Notes: generated by a model not told the origin, from the sequence alone. A stretch of DNA of 64,000 nt from Liopterus haemorrhoidalis (GCA_963971575.1 OZ020611.1:146718419-146782418), one strand, 5' to 3'; shown: positions 58,401-63,116, counted from the stretch's first letter. Numbers and translations are program-made.

Positions 58401-61092
58401 TAATTTTAATGTTGGTACTGTTGTTAAAAGTATCTACTGCGTATACTCGGAGCTCTAACTTGAAAATATTTTCAAGTAAAGTTTGTCCAAATCTAGTTTT
58501 GAATAAAGTTGACCTTGACTTCATAAAGTGTTCTACACTCTACGATTTCACTGATTTATTTCTAGTACAAGTTCTAGTCAAAGAAATAAGTATGAAAATT
58601 TGACGAGAATTGTATAATGTAGAACACGCTTAAGTCAGTTGTGATAAACGTTGTGATAGTAAGTCAGGTTATATTTTGATCATGATAAAATAAAAGTTGA
58701 TAAACAGAAAACAGATAGTTGTAACTTCCTGGGCAACGACATACAGCCGCTTCCTGGGCAACAAAAAAAATAAAAAAGAAATGTCAGATATAATTTTAAT
58801 AATTTTTGTATATTGTTATTTAAAATATAACGTTTAGTGTAAATAAAATTGTATGATATAAAACATCAACCGTTATAATAAGAATTTTATGTTGACTTTT
58901 GGAAATGTTGGCACCCTACGCCTCGGGATGTTAGTATAGAATGCCGTCTTTATTGGGGTTAGTATAGGGTGACCAAATCAAGAACCGGAAAAAACGGGAC
59001 ACACCCAAGAAGGCGAAAGAGAGCTCCAGCTAAAGGGAGGTCCGGTGCTCTCGCCGGAAACTATTTATTGAAATATGCTCATTTTAACTATTTTAAGATC
59101 AAAAAATCTTTTTAAATTTATCTTTAATTATATGTAATTTAATTTAAACTCTGAGGCATATCATAAACGAAAACAATAATTTTGCAATGAATAATTATTT
59201 ATTTATATATATTTTAAACATAATACCACACAAGAAATTAAATTTCTCTAGTCTAGGATTTGGATTGGGAAGTTTTAGTGACTTGAAAATGTGTTTGATC
59301 TTAGAAACGGGACATTTAGGCGTCCCGAGAGACTTTTTCGGGATACCGGGTACGATCGAGAAAAAACGGGACAATCCCGTTTTTACTGGACGTTTGGTCA
59401 CCCTAGTTTATTATCTTGATATTAACCAAGATCCAAACCAAATGTTTTGAGTTAAATGCCAGTTATGCCAAAATTGGTCGCATACTGAATGTGCTAGTTT
59501 TAATAAATAAACGGTATAATTATTAGACGAAATTTTGTTGAAATATATATTTGCATTAAAAGTTTTTTTAACTGAACATTTATCATAATTTGTCTCTTTT
59601 TTAATTATTACTGAAATAGGAATTAAAAATATTCACTATCGAATTTTCCATCAAACTTTATCAGGTATACCATAAGAGCTTAATATATGAGAGTGTGGTG
59701 GCATACTCATCATTTTTTTACTTTTTTATTTGTAATTAGTGTTATACAAAATTTTTTCAATGTAAACTTTGCGGAATATTAAAGAATAAACATTGGAGTG
59801 CATTTTCGTTAAGTTCAAAATACCATTTTCATATTTTTTAAAATAATAATAGACTTTTTAAAATAGCACACTGATCATCTCTATTATACTCTATCTCAGA
59901 AAGACTGATAGTAATAAATCATTTTGTCAGGCAGTTACCAGTTGCGTGCACATTTTAAACACGTTTAAATTGGTTTTGTGTATTTCTATATAACAATTTA
60001 TCATTTTATTAAACGCACGCCTGTGACCATATTTTTCCTCAAAATTTTAGGGTCAAATTTTTATGGTTTATTGTGTTTAACCCTAGTTCGTATTCCCATA
60101 TAATATGTGCGGCACACTCGGTTGTTTTTAACAATATTTCATTTCGAACTATTTATATTTTGTCGCTTTTGTTTTTCCGCTTCTGTGTGAAAAATAATAA
60201 CTTTTAACAAATAATAAATTTTATTACTATCAGTCTTTCTGAAATAGAGTATAAAAGAAAATTAAAATATCTTTAATCATTGTGTAGAATTTCACTAAAA
60301 ACTTTGTGATATTTATGGTAAGAGTAGGTACCAAATACTTTATTTGTGTGTTCGAGAAAATTGACATAATTTCGAGCAATGTCTATAATTTTGTTTCTTA
60401 TTTAATTATTATTTTTTATTTAAATAAATTGTATAATTGTTTCTGGAAGCATGCTTTTTATAAAAAGTATTAATAATATGCACAAATAAAAATTGTCCTG
60501 GCTAATTTCCACAGCAGCAAAGGCCATTAAAATAATAATAATAATAATATGTAGTCACATTTGTCGTTAAAAGCATATATTATTTTCCAAAGTACACTAC
60601 GAGAGACTTTTTGTGATAATATCTAAAAATGATCAATTTTAAAGAGGAGTAAATAACACATTTTCTTGAAGTTAAAGTTACAGCATCTTTTGACATAATA
60701 ATATGTAGGTATTTCATCTAAAAAAGTGTAAAATTTGATGTATCTCCTAAAATAGACTTTTTTAAAATATTGGTTAAGATTCAATGGTAATGTAATAACA
60801 TTTTATGAGAATTTAAATTTTAAAAAGACGTAAATACTTACTGTGACTGAATATTAGCAACAAGGGTATTTTCACTGAATGTGACATGTTTCTTTGTTTG
60901 AATATTAACTAAGAACTTTGGTAAAATGTAAGAGACTACTTGAACAGTCTTGTTGAACGTCTGCCCGTGGATGGTTATTGAAATGTTCCAGTTGCCCAGC
61001 ACTGGAGAGTTGCTCAGTTGTAATTCTCCTGCAAACACTCCTCTCCTGGCAGTCGCATCTGTCCACTGTTTCACTATATTGTTCTTCCCATC
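22625..61092 (-). CDS. CD109/thioester-containing (alpha-2-macroglobulin family) protein, 15 exons, 5' end missing
   Basis: Exons, in transcript order: 61092-60842, 56841-56511, 54891-54703, 50549-50193, 45919-45647, 45580-45526, 43950-43740, 43523-43219, 43159-42999, 39971-39574, 37114-36895, 33780-33250, 27066-26891, 24686-24406, 22830-22625. All join in phase (3945 nt, 1314 residues plus stop), with GT/AG at every junction. Order of regions: macroglobulin domains (1-376), the bait-region area and later MG domains (377-711), thioester domain with GCGEQ at about 777-781, CUB and receptor-binding domains (to about 1246), a cysteine-rich tail CDICERDDCENIC, and a hydrophobic C-terminus suggesting a GPI anchor. 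The family are secreted or surface complement-like factors that bind targets covalently after proteolysis. The missing N-terminus (signal peptide, MG1) should be upstream of 61092, beyond 64000 or unrecognised. Introns are swollen by transposons. Confidence 0.93.
23175..23455 (+). pseudogene. Non-LTR reverse transcriptase fragment
   Basis: Reads VNEILSYRLFTVYLND, KGLTQGSVLTPLLFNLYFHN and, after a one-base shift in an A-run, YADDTRV. The GLTQGSVL and YADD boxes identify RT. It sits antisense in the last TEP intron and is cut at its 3' side by a mariner fragment. Confidence 0.7.
23433..24040 (+). pseudogene. mariner transposase N-terminal fragment
   Basis: From ATG 23594: MDITREGFRWMIFYDFSKGL, then after a one-base shift near 23655 STFGNEAPSEKTVHNWFAAF and RRGRASVSDESREG, then EKDRHVTYREIEASFGISQN and WISHNLTEAQK. 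This is the helix-turn-helix half of a mariner transposase; the catalytic DDD half is absent. The left end follows TA (CAAGGGTCACC); the right end is lost. Confidence 0.8.
24406..24686 (-). CDS. TEP/CD109 exon, receptor-binding domain
   Basis: Acceptor 24687-24688, donor 24400-24405. Reads SNMAVMEVNLPSGFTADVDA ... VVMYFDKFVQEEYCPTV ... PVSVILYDYYDT, the classic receptor-binding domain pattern of alpha-2-macroglobulin relatives. Confidence 0.93.
24707..26690 (-). mobile_element. R2 repeat copy (related to R1), split by a Merlin-like element
   Basis: Begins with a degraded TTTTAG-GTATGACCAAAAAACCC end and shares blocks with 34366-34900 and 51424-52740 (CAACTCTTT.ACCC.CATA, GAACCGGAA.A.TTCAACAG). 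The rest differs from R1. It lacks the tRNA-like module. No ORF. Confidence 0.5.
25132..26113 (-). mobile_element. Merlin-like DNA transposon remnant
   Basis: 982 bp with inverted ends GGTTAATGTTCCGTATAAGT / complementary (about 28 bp) and a perfect 8-bp duplication GAAATTTT (25124-25131, 26114-26121). Removing it restores the R2 repeat. A 43-residue minus-strand frame (25905-25774; WCMNEGLIVSDCKCPKKFP) resembles the N-terminal W..GLI...C..C motif of Merlin/IS1016 transposases. The catalytic part is gone. Confidence 0.6.
26891..27066 (-). CDS. TEP/CD109 exon
   Basis: Acceptor 27067-27068, donor 26885-26890. Reads IGSDARQVNITAEGSGFALL and QIRYQFNMNVTGPWPMFTLD, ending in HHLQLSICSG: the strand leading into the receptor-binding domain. 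Confidence 0.92.
27101..27389. mobile_element. MITE with AATATTAGGTGCTTTCC ends
   Basis: 289 bp with 22-bp inverted ends. It contains an imperfect (TCTA)n run at 27292-27315. Its inner edge is only 34 bp upstream of the acceptor of exon 27066-26891, so it supplies sequence close to the branch-point region. No target duplication was read. Confidence 0.7.
27390..28261. other. Intronic non-coding DNA
   Basis: AT-rich. It has two near copies of a TTTTTTAAATAGAAC-CCCTGTTTTT block (about 27508 and 27684) and an A16 run. No gene. Confidence 0.35.
28262..29995. mobile_element. 1.7-kb TIR element of unknown superfamily (AGTACAGGAAATGAA ends)
   Basis: Inverted ends AGTACAGGAAATGAA with a further matched inner block GCAATTTTTTCGTCCAGC. 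Internally two direct copies of a roughly 265-bp segment start near 29436 and 29701. No ORF with transposase features and no certain target duplication. Confidence 0.6.
30092..30626 (+). mobile_element. PIF/Harbinger MITE-like element with HARBI1 N-terminal fragment
   Basis: Ends GGCCACACAGAACGCTAC / inverted GGCCCAGAGCGCTAC. The frame 30261-30494 contains RNWVHKVNMKRREFGQFHHL and FEEYFRMSINQFDQLL, the start of a Harbinger (HARBI1-like) nuclease. The catalytic domain is deleted. It lies antisense in a TEP intron. Confidence 0.7.
30818..31214. mobile_element. Tc1/mariner-type MITE, family M2
   Basis: 397 bp, inverted ends CTCTATCTCAGAAAGACTGA flanked by TA. A second copy is at 59889-60249 in inverted orientation with a well matched interior. 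Confidence 0.8.
31215..32191. other. Intronic non-coding DNA
   Basis: No gene or element end was recognised with confidence. Confidence 0.3.
32192..32566. mobile_element. hAT-type MITE with 40-bp units and GCGGGAC repeats
   Basis: 375 bp; ends TAGGGTGACCATTTTC / GAATGATCACCCTA with a perfect 8-bp duplication CTCTTCAT (32184-32191, 32567-32574). Left half: five 40-bp units in the opposite orientation to 20032-20256. Right half: six AATGCGGGAC-type short repeats. Confidence 0.88.
32781..32906. mobile_element. M1-family MITE, short form
   Basis: CAGTCTATTCCAAACGATTA at the left after TA, and AAAGGAACAGACT at the right. It carries the GAACAAAATGATCAAAAGCT block. Confidence 0.65.
33250..33780 (-). 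CDS. TEP/CD109 exon, thioester domain C-terminal part and CUB
   Basis: Largest exon (177 codons, phase 0 at both ends). Reads SLDYVARNLDDKEDIYTIAL, SLDIETTSYALLTYVERG, VVNWLMAQQNPFGGFASTRD, then TVVALTAISKL: alpha/alpha-barrel repeats of the thioester domain passing into the CUB strand. The FGGFASTRDTVVALTA block is a family hallmark. Confidence 0.95.
33781..34365. other. Intronic non-coding DNA
   Basis: No gene recognised. It contains a GC-richer patch (34015-34060) of unknown origin. Confidence 0.3.
34366..35467 (+). mobile_element. R1-family repeat with (CTGT)n and tRNA-like module
   Basis: About 1.1 kb. Left end AGGGTTTTGTAGGTATGACC; near the right end AAATACCTGCAAACCCC (weak inverted match). 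(CTGT)n is at 34420-34487. A tRNA-like module at about 34960-35040 has a box A-like TAGCGTAGTTGG (34973-34984) and box B-like AGTTCGAATCC (35028-35038). The inverted partner is at 19575-20692. No ORF. Confidence 0.65.
34960..35040 (+). promoter_or_regulatory. tRNA-like Pol III promoter module (SINE-type)
   Basis: Box A TAGCGTAGTTGG and box B AGTTCGAATCC are spaced as in tRNA genes, but acceptor and anticodon stems do not fold into a good tRNA. It is best read as a tRNA-derived SINE-like promoter inside R1. Confidence 0.5.
35518..36502. mobile_element. TIR element with CTTTAGCAAACCCA inverted blocks
   Basis: GGTACTATTCTACTTTAGCA near 35518 and its diverged complement near 36500 (GTACACTTCTGCTTTAGCAA) are inverted. 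It encloses the foldback 35812-36268. A similar block lies inside the hAT element at about 8935-8975. Boundaries are approximate. Confidence 0.4.
35812..36268. repeat. Long foldback (about 170-bp arms)
   Basis: The segment 35815-35985 matches the reverse complement of 36070-36266, including TTGGCACCCTAAACC / TTGGCATCCTACACC ends and the AGCAGAAGCCGAA block. A MITE-like foldback in the TEP intron 33781-36894. Confidence 0.65.
36446..36700 (-). pseudogene. Tc1/mariner-like transposase N-terminal fragment
   Basis: Frame MEFKRNSVIALNLAGKSQVA, then VYRTIMRYSNTGSIAKRHGG: the helix-turn-helix start of a Tc1/mariner-type transposase. The catalytic part is absent. Confidence 0.55.
36895..37114 (-). 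CDS. TEP/CD109 exon, thioester domain
   Basis: Acceptor 37115-37116, donor 36893-36894. Reads LTALVAQSLKQAQVHIFVES, VVDALKWLSDNQAPNGSFAE, then SIALTALVALAFYEYK. Follows SIW of the previous exon to give the SIWLTA(F/L)V family block. Confidence 0.94.
37115..37812. other. Intronic non-coding DNA
   Basis: No gene. A stretch at 37723-37800 (CATCTGAAGAAGCG ... AACGAAACGTTCGG) resembles the CTGA...GAAAC wording seen at ends of some retroelements, but no paired stem supports a ribozyme. Confidence 0.3.
37813..38929 (-). mobile_element. Helitron-like element, 3' end at 37813
   Basis: Read on the minus strand it ends in a hairpin ACCCGTGCAAAGAACGGGT followed by ACTCTGCTAG, then T outside, the Helitron 3' signature (stem about 10 nt before CTRR). 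The interior holds about five diverged copies of a roughly 125-bp unit with GTTCGTTAAGCGGGAATTCG-type words. The 5' end is not resolved, and no Rep/helicase is coded. Confidence 0.45.
38930..39357. mobile_element. hAT-type MITE, family D, split by a piggyBac-like MITE
   Basis: Shares the GCGGCGCC...AATTAAGGGCGCC...TAGTTAGACCA wording with 47757-47899 and 49052-49190. It is interrupted at TTAA by 39080-39337; removing that insertion restores ATTCTGATACATTAAGGGCA, as in the sister copies. The right end is truncated. Confidence 0.65.
39080..39337. mobile_element. piggyBac-like MITE
   Basis: 258 bp between TTAA sites (39076-39079, 39338-39341) with inverted ends CACGTTCGCGGA / TCCGCGAACGTG. TTAA target plus short ends are typical of piggyBac-mobilised MITEs. 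Confidence 0.85.
39574..39971 (-). CDS. TEP/CD109 exon with thioester motif
   Basis: Acceptor 39972-39973, donor 39572-39573. Carries PTGCGEQNLLHLMSNVIIIE (thioester Cys and Gln intact, 39776-39762) and DGSFSPFGSVDSNGSIW. Upstream is NITLDIPKNIVAGSAEIEVS. The GCGEQ Cys-Gln pair forms the internal thioester in this family. Confidence 0.97.
40030..40436. mobile_element. M1-family MITE (long form)
   Basis: 407 bp, TA-flanked (40028-40029, 40437-40438), ends CAGTCTGTTTCAAACGCTTA / complementary. A close relative of 3381-3786 in the opposite orientation. Confidence 0.8.
40439..41155. other. Intronic non-coding DNA
   Basis: No gene. GGCGACCATATC / GGTCGCCC words near 40820 and 41056 suggest an old inverted-repeat element, not resolved. 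Confidence 0.3.
41160..41442. mobile_element. hAT-type MITE remnant (GGGGTCGGCAA / TTACCCCTG ends)
   Basis: About 283 bp with inverted AGGGGTCGGCAATCTTTTT / CACTGGTTACCCCT-type ends and GCGGGCCGCA / GGGCCACTGG tracts typical of insect hAT MITEs. The 8-bp duplication is not convincing. Confidence 0.5.
41443..41960. other. Intronic DNA with a possible transposase scrap
   Basis: The plus-strand frame near 41560-41655 reads KTEIIKVRELIRTNRRLSVI, resembling the start of a mariner-type helix-turn-helix, but it is too short to be sure. The rest is AT-rich. Confidence 0.3.
41960..42960 (-). pseudogene. hAT transposase (zinc-finger type), decayed, split by a MITE
   Basis: N-terminal finger: LFCILCKKYIICTKINHLTQ, then HVSGKIHR (C-x2-C...H-x4-H), then ELCEEFLAETIPL. 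After the MITE 42526-42784 the frame continues KLNNTKLRTLAKLRS. The C-terminal part reads PIVTCEFERTFSRFKNILTP and RNNFSNENMEKV, the hAT dimerisation motif. Stops and a large central loss show that it is dead. It lies in the TEP intron between exons 43159-42999 and 39971-39574. Confidence 0.75.
42526..42784. mobile_element. PIF/Harbinger-type MITE with long inverted ends
   Basis: 259 bp with about 60-bp inverted ends (GGCCCAGTCTTTCCACCTTC / complementary with few mismatches), flanked by TTA (42523-42525, 42785-42787). Removing it restores the hAT reading frame. Confidence 0.85.
42999..43159 (-). CDS. TEP/CD109 exon
   Basis: Acceptor 43160-43161, donor 42993-42998. Reads LELFRKKKVSVKRNSGTPVS, then FMVTATKLGFIDIKVTATSE, ending VEKSLLVK: the MG domain strand before the thioester domain. 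Confidence 0.94.
43219..43523 (-). CDS. TEP/CD109 exon
   Basis: Acceptor 43524-43526, donor 43213-43218. Reads RRRVPDSLTTWVITGFSLDP, PFVVNLDLPHSIQRGETIAI and VVYNYQDKDIESEVTLHN. The VPD(S/T)(L/I)T(T/S)WVITGFSLDP block is one of the strongest family signatures. Confidence 0.97.
43740..43950 (-). CDS. TEP/CD109 exon
   Basis: Acceptor 43951-43953, donor 43738-43739. Reads EDIYIRPPQFGSSTVKPDRG ... STEIEDTWLFNNFSSG. This is the variable linker (bait/anaphylatoxin-like position), ending in the conserved ETW(L/I) strand. Confidence 0.92.
44134..44469 (+). pseudogene. Unrecognised ORF, probably transposon-derived
   Basis: About 111 residues with an acidic C-terminus (ELETEEDMTEDEILAGSDPN) and basic centre (KVRHQRRYVETK). 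Downstream at 44829-44870 is a TATAGCGACC tandem resembling pogo/Tigger ends. It could be the tail of a jerky/Tigger-type transposase. It is not a TEP exon (opposite strand). Confidence 0.3.
44470..45519. other. Intronic non-coding DNA
   Basis: Probable remainder of the element above: GGATATAGCGACCTACGGTT at 44831, and GGTTATAGCTACG at 45309. No coding signal. Confidence 0.3.
45526..45580 (-). CDS. TEP/CD109 micro-exon (55 nt)
   Basis: Acceptor 45581-45583, donor 45520-45525. Codes KSGALLMTNSIVNSYSPT plus one base. Both neighbours require this phase. Such short, lineage-variable exons sit in the bait-region part of insect TEPs, where alternative splicing is known in some species (inference). 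Confidence 0.85.
45647..45919 (-). CDS. TEP/CD109 exon
   Basis: Acceptor 45920-45921, donor 45645-45646. Reads NSAEVRPGSDIDIVVRSQPN, then SYIGLLAIDQNVINLKSGHD: the (A)PG-xx-V-xxxxxPxSYVGLLAVDQSVLLL pattern preceding the bait region. Confidence 0.96.
45922..46793. other. Intronic DNA with old hAT remnants
   Basis: A patch at 46290-46340 (GACCTGGGCCCTGTGCTAGT) resembles hAT MITE ends. No gene seen. Confidence 0.3.
46794..46940. mobile_element. Short MITE with GC-rich core
   Basis: GGTTGGAAGAGAAAATTCG and its inverted partner CGAATTTTCTCATTCCAACC flank a CTCGCCTGCGGCTCGCGCTC core. A related copy is at about 63640-63760, sharing the ACTCGC...GCTCG core and AATATACTATTTT end. Confidence 0.5.
47061..47312. 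mobile_element. hAT-type MITE, family C, with 40-bp T-rich units
   Basis: 252 bp; ends CAGGGGCGCACACA / TGTGTGCGCCCCTG with a perfect 8-bp duplication TAAGTGTA (47053-47060, 47313-47320). It contains about three 40-bp units in the A-rich orientation. Confidence 0.9.
47757..49190. mobile_element. Composite of two family-D hAT MITEs moving as one unit
   Basis: MITE copies 47757-47899 and 49052-49190 lie in the same orientation, with ends CAGTGGTTCCCAAACT / AGTTTGGGAATCGCTG. The perfect 8-bp duplication AGTTAACT flanks only the outermost ends (47749-47756, 49191-49198). The inner flanks (ATATAGAT, CTATAACC) do not match. The 1152-bp interior holds three diverged copies of a roughly 170-bp unit (CGATTAAAGCCCCAAATT...AATAAACTACGGAGA). 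No ORF. Confidence 0.75.
49210..49381. mobile_element. hAT-type MITE (CAGGACCATGC ends)
   Basis: 172 bp; ends CAGGACCATGC / GCACGGTACTG with an 8-bp duplication ATCAACGC / GTCAACGC. It lies 20 bp from the preceding composite. Confidence 0.75.
49419..49876 (+). mobile_element. Internally deleted mariner element
   Basis: Ends CTCAATAAGTCTCCGGTCTG / complementary (left 49419, right 49876). It codes FRVLIKHCFEIGKNTVETKQ and APGKSTITDWYAEFK (mariner N-terminus), then jumps to the C-terminal KHWNECISLEREYVDE-stop (about 49770-49822). The catalytic centre is deleted. Confidence 0.8.
50193..50549 (-). CDS. TEP/CD109 exon
   Basis: Acceptor 50550-50551, donor 50187-50192. Reads AEYMDLKEWFSPIPAAISTS, KNYIQASVVTERPILNQDVE, then VPIAHLIVSYIRPDGELVTD: macroglobulin domain with the conserved YIQ-x-xVV and VSYI.PDGE strands. 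Confidence 0.96.
50668..51236. repeat. Long hairpin (about 230-bp arms, 106-bp loop)
   Basis: Arm 50668-50900 is nearly the exact reverse complement of 51007-51236 (starts TAGACCGGGAGCTCATGACA). The loop repeats CATACAGCATGCCT, also found in the arms. It sits about 120 bp upstream of the acceptor of exon 50549-50193. Confidence 0.88.
51424..52740 (-). mobile_element. R2 repeat copy
   Basis: Starts GAGTTTTGTAGATATGATCA and follows the same block order as 24707-26690 (TTTGACCCA.AGATAG, CCCCCACCCTATTATCCAGA, GGAACCGGAATAGTTCAACA), ending near CTTGAAACGTGCAGA. It contains a roughly 60-bp T-rich expansion at 51700. No ORF. Confidence 0.5.
53464..53601. mobile_element. M1-family MITE, inverted partner 1
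   Basis: Reads GAACAAAATGATCAAAAGCT and ends AAAGGAACAGACT. The outer terminus is missing. It is inverted relative to 54117-54298. Confidence 0.65.
53695..54072. mobile_element. MITE with CCCAGCAAACATT ends
   Basis: Inverted ends CCCAGCAAACATT / AATGTTTGTTGGG flanked by TA. The interior has many CTGGCA / ACTGGCCC words in inverted arrangement. It lies between the two M1 copies. Confidence 0.65.
54117..54298. mobile_element. M1-family MITE, inverted partner 2
   Basis: 182 bp, TA-flanked; AGGTCTGTTCC at the left and CGTTTGGAATAGACTG at the right. Confidence 0.7.
54703..54891 (-). CDS. TEP/CD109 exon
   Basis: Acceptor 54892-54893, donor 54697-54702. Reads IKVSNHDGTPINENMRKVIV ... GIVEITFHPSREATNKTALR: macroglobulin domain with the V.V....DGTP motif. 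Phase 0 at both ends. Confidence 0.94.
54893..55339. other. Intronic DNA with short TGTTAATCTGTC repeats
   Basis: Between about 55150 and 55310 short words TGTTCATCTGTC and GTGTTAATCTGTC recur about six times with variable spacing. No gene. Confidence 0.4.
55340..55775 (+). pseudogene. Transposon ORF remnant (MGCRMSLKIHFLDSHL type)
   Basis: The frame reads EFVGPQIREIMKDDLFDSML, VSNFLGNVRAENYRDI, then after a shift VNELLDAYKEMGCRMSLKIH, FPEDLGAVSDEQGKR, ISAMEKRYRGK and LLAEYCW. This wording recurs in repetitive ORFs of many arthropods. The transposon class is not certain. Stops and a frameshift show that it is dead. Confidence 0.55.
55776..56510. other. Intronic non-coding DNA
   Basis: No gene or clear element end recognised. 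Confidence 0.3.
56511..56841 (-). CDS. TEP/CD109 exon
   Basis: Acceptor 56842-56844, donor 56505-56510. Reads YVYGKKLKGVATVTMYPTIH ... DGSVTVAFDISKDIRL ... TADYYKPGLKYSAF. The Y.YGK.VKG and (Y/F)KPG(M/L).(Y/F) motifs are typical of the third macroglobulin region. Confidence 0.96.
57330..57645. repeat. About 20-bp tandem repeat (TATTTCAAATATTTCCCTAG)
   Basis: A run of roughly 15 units, cleanest between 57500 and 57640. Unit ends vary between CCCTAG, CCTA and CCTAT. Confidence 0.85.
57822..58632. mobile_element. TIR element with AAGCGTGTTCTACATTATAC ends
   Basis: Inverted ends about 60 bp long with few mismatches (57822 on, 58632 back). It carries the nested family-B hAT MITE 58066-58325. It has an internal palindrome CTTGAAAATATTTTCAAG. 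No ORF. Confidence 0.65.
58066..58325. mobile_element. hAT-type MITE, family B, with 40-bp T-rich units
   Basis: 260 bp; ends CAGAGCCGCAGTATGG / CCTTACTGCGGCTCTG with a perfect 8-bp duplication TATATATT (58058-58065, 58326-58333). It has the same internal order as 16772-17003. Confidence 0.9.
58965..59405. mobile_element. hAT-type MITE (TAGGGTGACCAAA ends)
   Basis: 441 bp; ends TAGGGTGACCAAA / TTTGGTCACCCTA. Imperfect 8-bp flanks GGTTAGTA / GTTTATTA. It contains ACGGGACA / GGGACAATCCCG blocks but no 40-bp units. Confidence 0.65.
59406..59888. other. Intronic non-coding DNA
   Basis: AT-rich, nothing recognised. Confidence 0.3.
59889..60249. mobile_element. M2-family MITE
   Basis: 361 bp, TA-flanked, ends CTCTATCTCAGAAAGACTGA / complementary. 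Inverted relative to 30818-31214. Confidence 0.8.
60250..60835. other. Intronic non-coding DNA
   Basis: AT-rich with an (AAT)n run near 60531-60548. No gene. Confidence 0.3.
60842..61092 (-). CDS. TEP/CD109 exon, first one seen
   Basis: Acceptor 61093-61095, donor 60836-60841. Reads DGKNNIVKQWTDATARRGVF, AGELQLSNSPVLGNWNISIT, then YILPKFLVNIQTK. The W.......G.F...L.L...P..G.W.I and VLPKFEV blocks are the second macroglobulin region, so about 120-150 residues are still missing upstream. Confidence 0.95.
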
Positions 61093-61253
61093 CTGCAAAA
61101 TAAAGAAAATATTAGAATATTGTTATACTGTTATTTAAATATTAAAAATAAATGCTGAAATATACCTAGATATGCATACAATAAGTTCGTAACGCATAAA
61201 GGGCTCATAAGGAGATAAAAAGTAAGTCTAGAAATATTCGGAACGGTTTTTCG

Positions 61254-61375
61254 AAACCTGGTATCCGGAATCGGGCATACGAACCCAGGTATCCTGAACC
61301 GGGTATCTGGAACCAGGTATCCTGCACCGAGGTATCTAGAACCGGGTATCCGAAACCAGATATTCAGAACGGGGA
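61254..61375. repeat. About 14-bp minisatellite (GGGTATCCGGAACC)
   Basis: Eight to nine diverged units of GGTATC(C/T)(G/T)GAACC. It starts 160 bp upstream of exon 61092-60842 and ends beside the (AAT)n tail of a retrotransposon. Confidence 0.8.
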
Positions 61376-61382
61376 ATCCGCA

Positions 61383-62440
61383 ATAATAATAATAATAATA
61401 TTTATTAACCATGTTACATTATACATGTTTATAGCACGTCAATATACAAAATGTACAGATTAAAATACAAATTGATATACAAATTATAATAATAATATCT
61501 ATACAAAGAGGCTATTATCCACAAATATATATATTTAACCTTTTTGAAATTAATTTAGTTTTATAGACGAAATCTCATCAATGCTATAAATTGGATAATT
61601 ACTCAATAATTTTTTAAGCTTACTTTTAAAAATAATTGGCCGAAGATCTTTCCACTCCTCACTAAAGCTGTTATAAAATTTAATTATTAGGTAATTAGAA
61701 TTATTTAAAGTAATGGCTAAACGGTGCCGTGGCAGATGGATATGACTACTGTTCCTGGTGTCATAATTATGGACATTACTGTTTTTAACTAATTGACTAG
61801 TCTCTTTGTGTAGTTCGCACAGGCTAACAAAGGTGTATAAAGCAGGAACAGTAAGTATTTGAAATTTAATAAAATGGGGTTTGCAGTGATCACGTCGATC
61901 AATTTCAGCCAGTACTCTAATAGCAGCTTTTTGAATTATTAAAACGGAGGCTGCTTCACTAGCAGTCCCCCATAGCTCTATACCATAGGATAAGTGCGAA
62001 TGGAAATGCGCGTAGTATGCTGTTAAGAGGATGTCATGAGAGACGAGCTGAGAGAGTCTTCTTAATAGAAAAAGAGATGTAGATAAGCTTTTTTTAAGAG
62101 AATCAATGTGACTTGTCCAAGAAAGTTTTGAGTCCAAAGTGAAACCTAAAAGTTTCACCACCATTGTTTCGCAAGAATGACTTGGGTTAGAGGAAAATAT
62201 GATTTTCTGGGTTTTAGCCACATTAATGGTAAGTAAATTGGAATTGAACCAATCACAAGCTTTAGCTAGAGAAGCTTCGGCAGATTCAGTTAGTAAATCC
62301 ACATCTCTGTTTCCATTAATAAGAGTTGTATCATCTGCAAAAAGTAAACAGTCATTTTGACCTATGTAAGAAGGAAGCTCATTGACGTATATGATGAAGA
62401 GAAGGGGACCAAGAACACTGCCCTGAGGAACGCCATGGGA
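61383..62440 (-). mobile_element. 5'-truncated non-LTR retrotransposon (RT C-terminal half)
   Basis: On the minus strand from about 62440: HGVPQGSVLGPLLFIIYVNE, then LLFADDTTLINGNRDVDLLT (FADD catalytic box), ACDWFNSNLLTINVAKTQKI, VKLLGFTLDSKLSWTSHID, then thumb and C-terminal region to a stop at 61550. The 3' part ends in an ATT repeat (61383-61405). It is intact over about 290 codons, so a fairly recent insertion. It runs in the same orientation as the TEP gene. Confidence 0.8.
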
Positions 62441-63116
62441 TAGATTGAGATATATTGGGATAGATTAAGATAGATTGAGATAGATTAAGGACGAATCGTA
62501 GTGATAAATAAAACAACTAAAGATGAACGGAAGTGAGGAGTAAAAAGAAAGTCGTTATAGAGAATACAATTCTTTGTAAGCCGTAAAAAATATTAAAAAC
62601 ATATTTAAGTAATAGTTGTTTCTTTTCAAAACTCTATCCAATGATACTGAGCTCGACGCACGTTACCACTTAAAAAATCTAAGTTGTCATTGATATCCTG
62701 TACTTCCGGTTTGTTCCAGAAAATTTCAATACTACCATTCGATTCTTTGAGTAGACATTGGTTATCAAAATTTTTGTTCCCAACTTGATCTCATATCGTA
62801 TCTTCGAGAAAAAAGGGGTGATCAAGTAAAACAAATACAATACACATGTTTCATAGCTAGCAATAAAGAGGCAATAATAAATTTTGTATTATTTAACAGA
62901 TATTTTTTAGAAATTGACCCCCATTTGTCCGTTTTTCTAGGTGCGCCCCTGCTGAGGCAGCATGGCTTAAGCTTATATTTTTTCCACGTCTATATAGATA
63001 TACGTTCATTACATGCGTGTCAGTGATTAGGAAATGTAGCACGTTCCCCACTGCTTTTAATTACAAACCGCTGACCTGTTACGTAATGAGCCCATTACGT
63101 AAAGCAGCAATGGCCA
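62441..63116. other. Non-coding stretch with short repeats and one small open frame
   Basis: A GATAGATTGAGATA-type run lies at 62440-62487, at the retrotransposon truncation point. A minus-strand frame at about 62775-62630 (LLKESNGSIEIFWNKPEVQD) is open for about 50 codons but not recognised. It does not match the missing TEP N-terminus. Confidence 0.3.

Noticed and set aside
61131..61412. Protein-coding ORF of 93 residues on the minus strand
   Set aside because: The repetitive RIPGSRYLG-type peptide is simply the translated 14-bp minisatellite.
62630..62775. Missing N-terminal exon of the TEP gene
   Set aside because: The 50-codon open frame has no macroglobulin-like pattern, no signal peptide and no acceptable splice sites in phase with exon 61092-60842.
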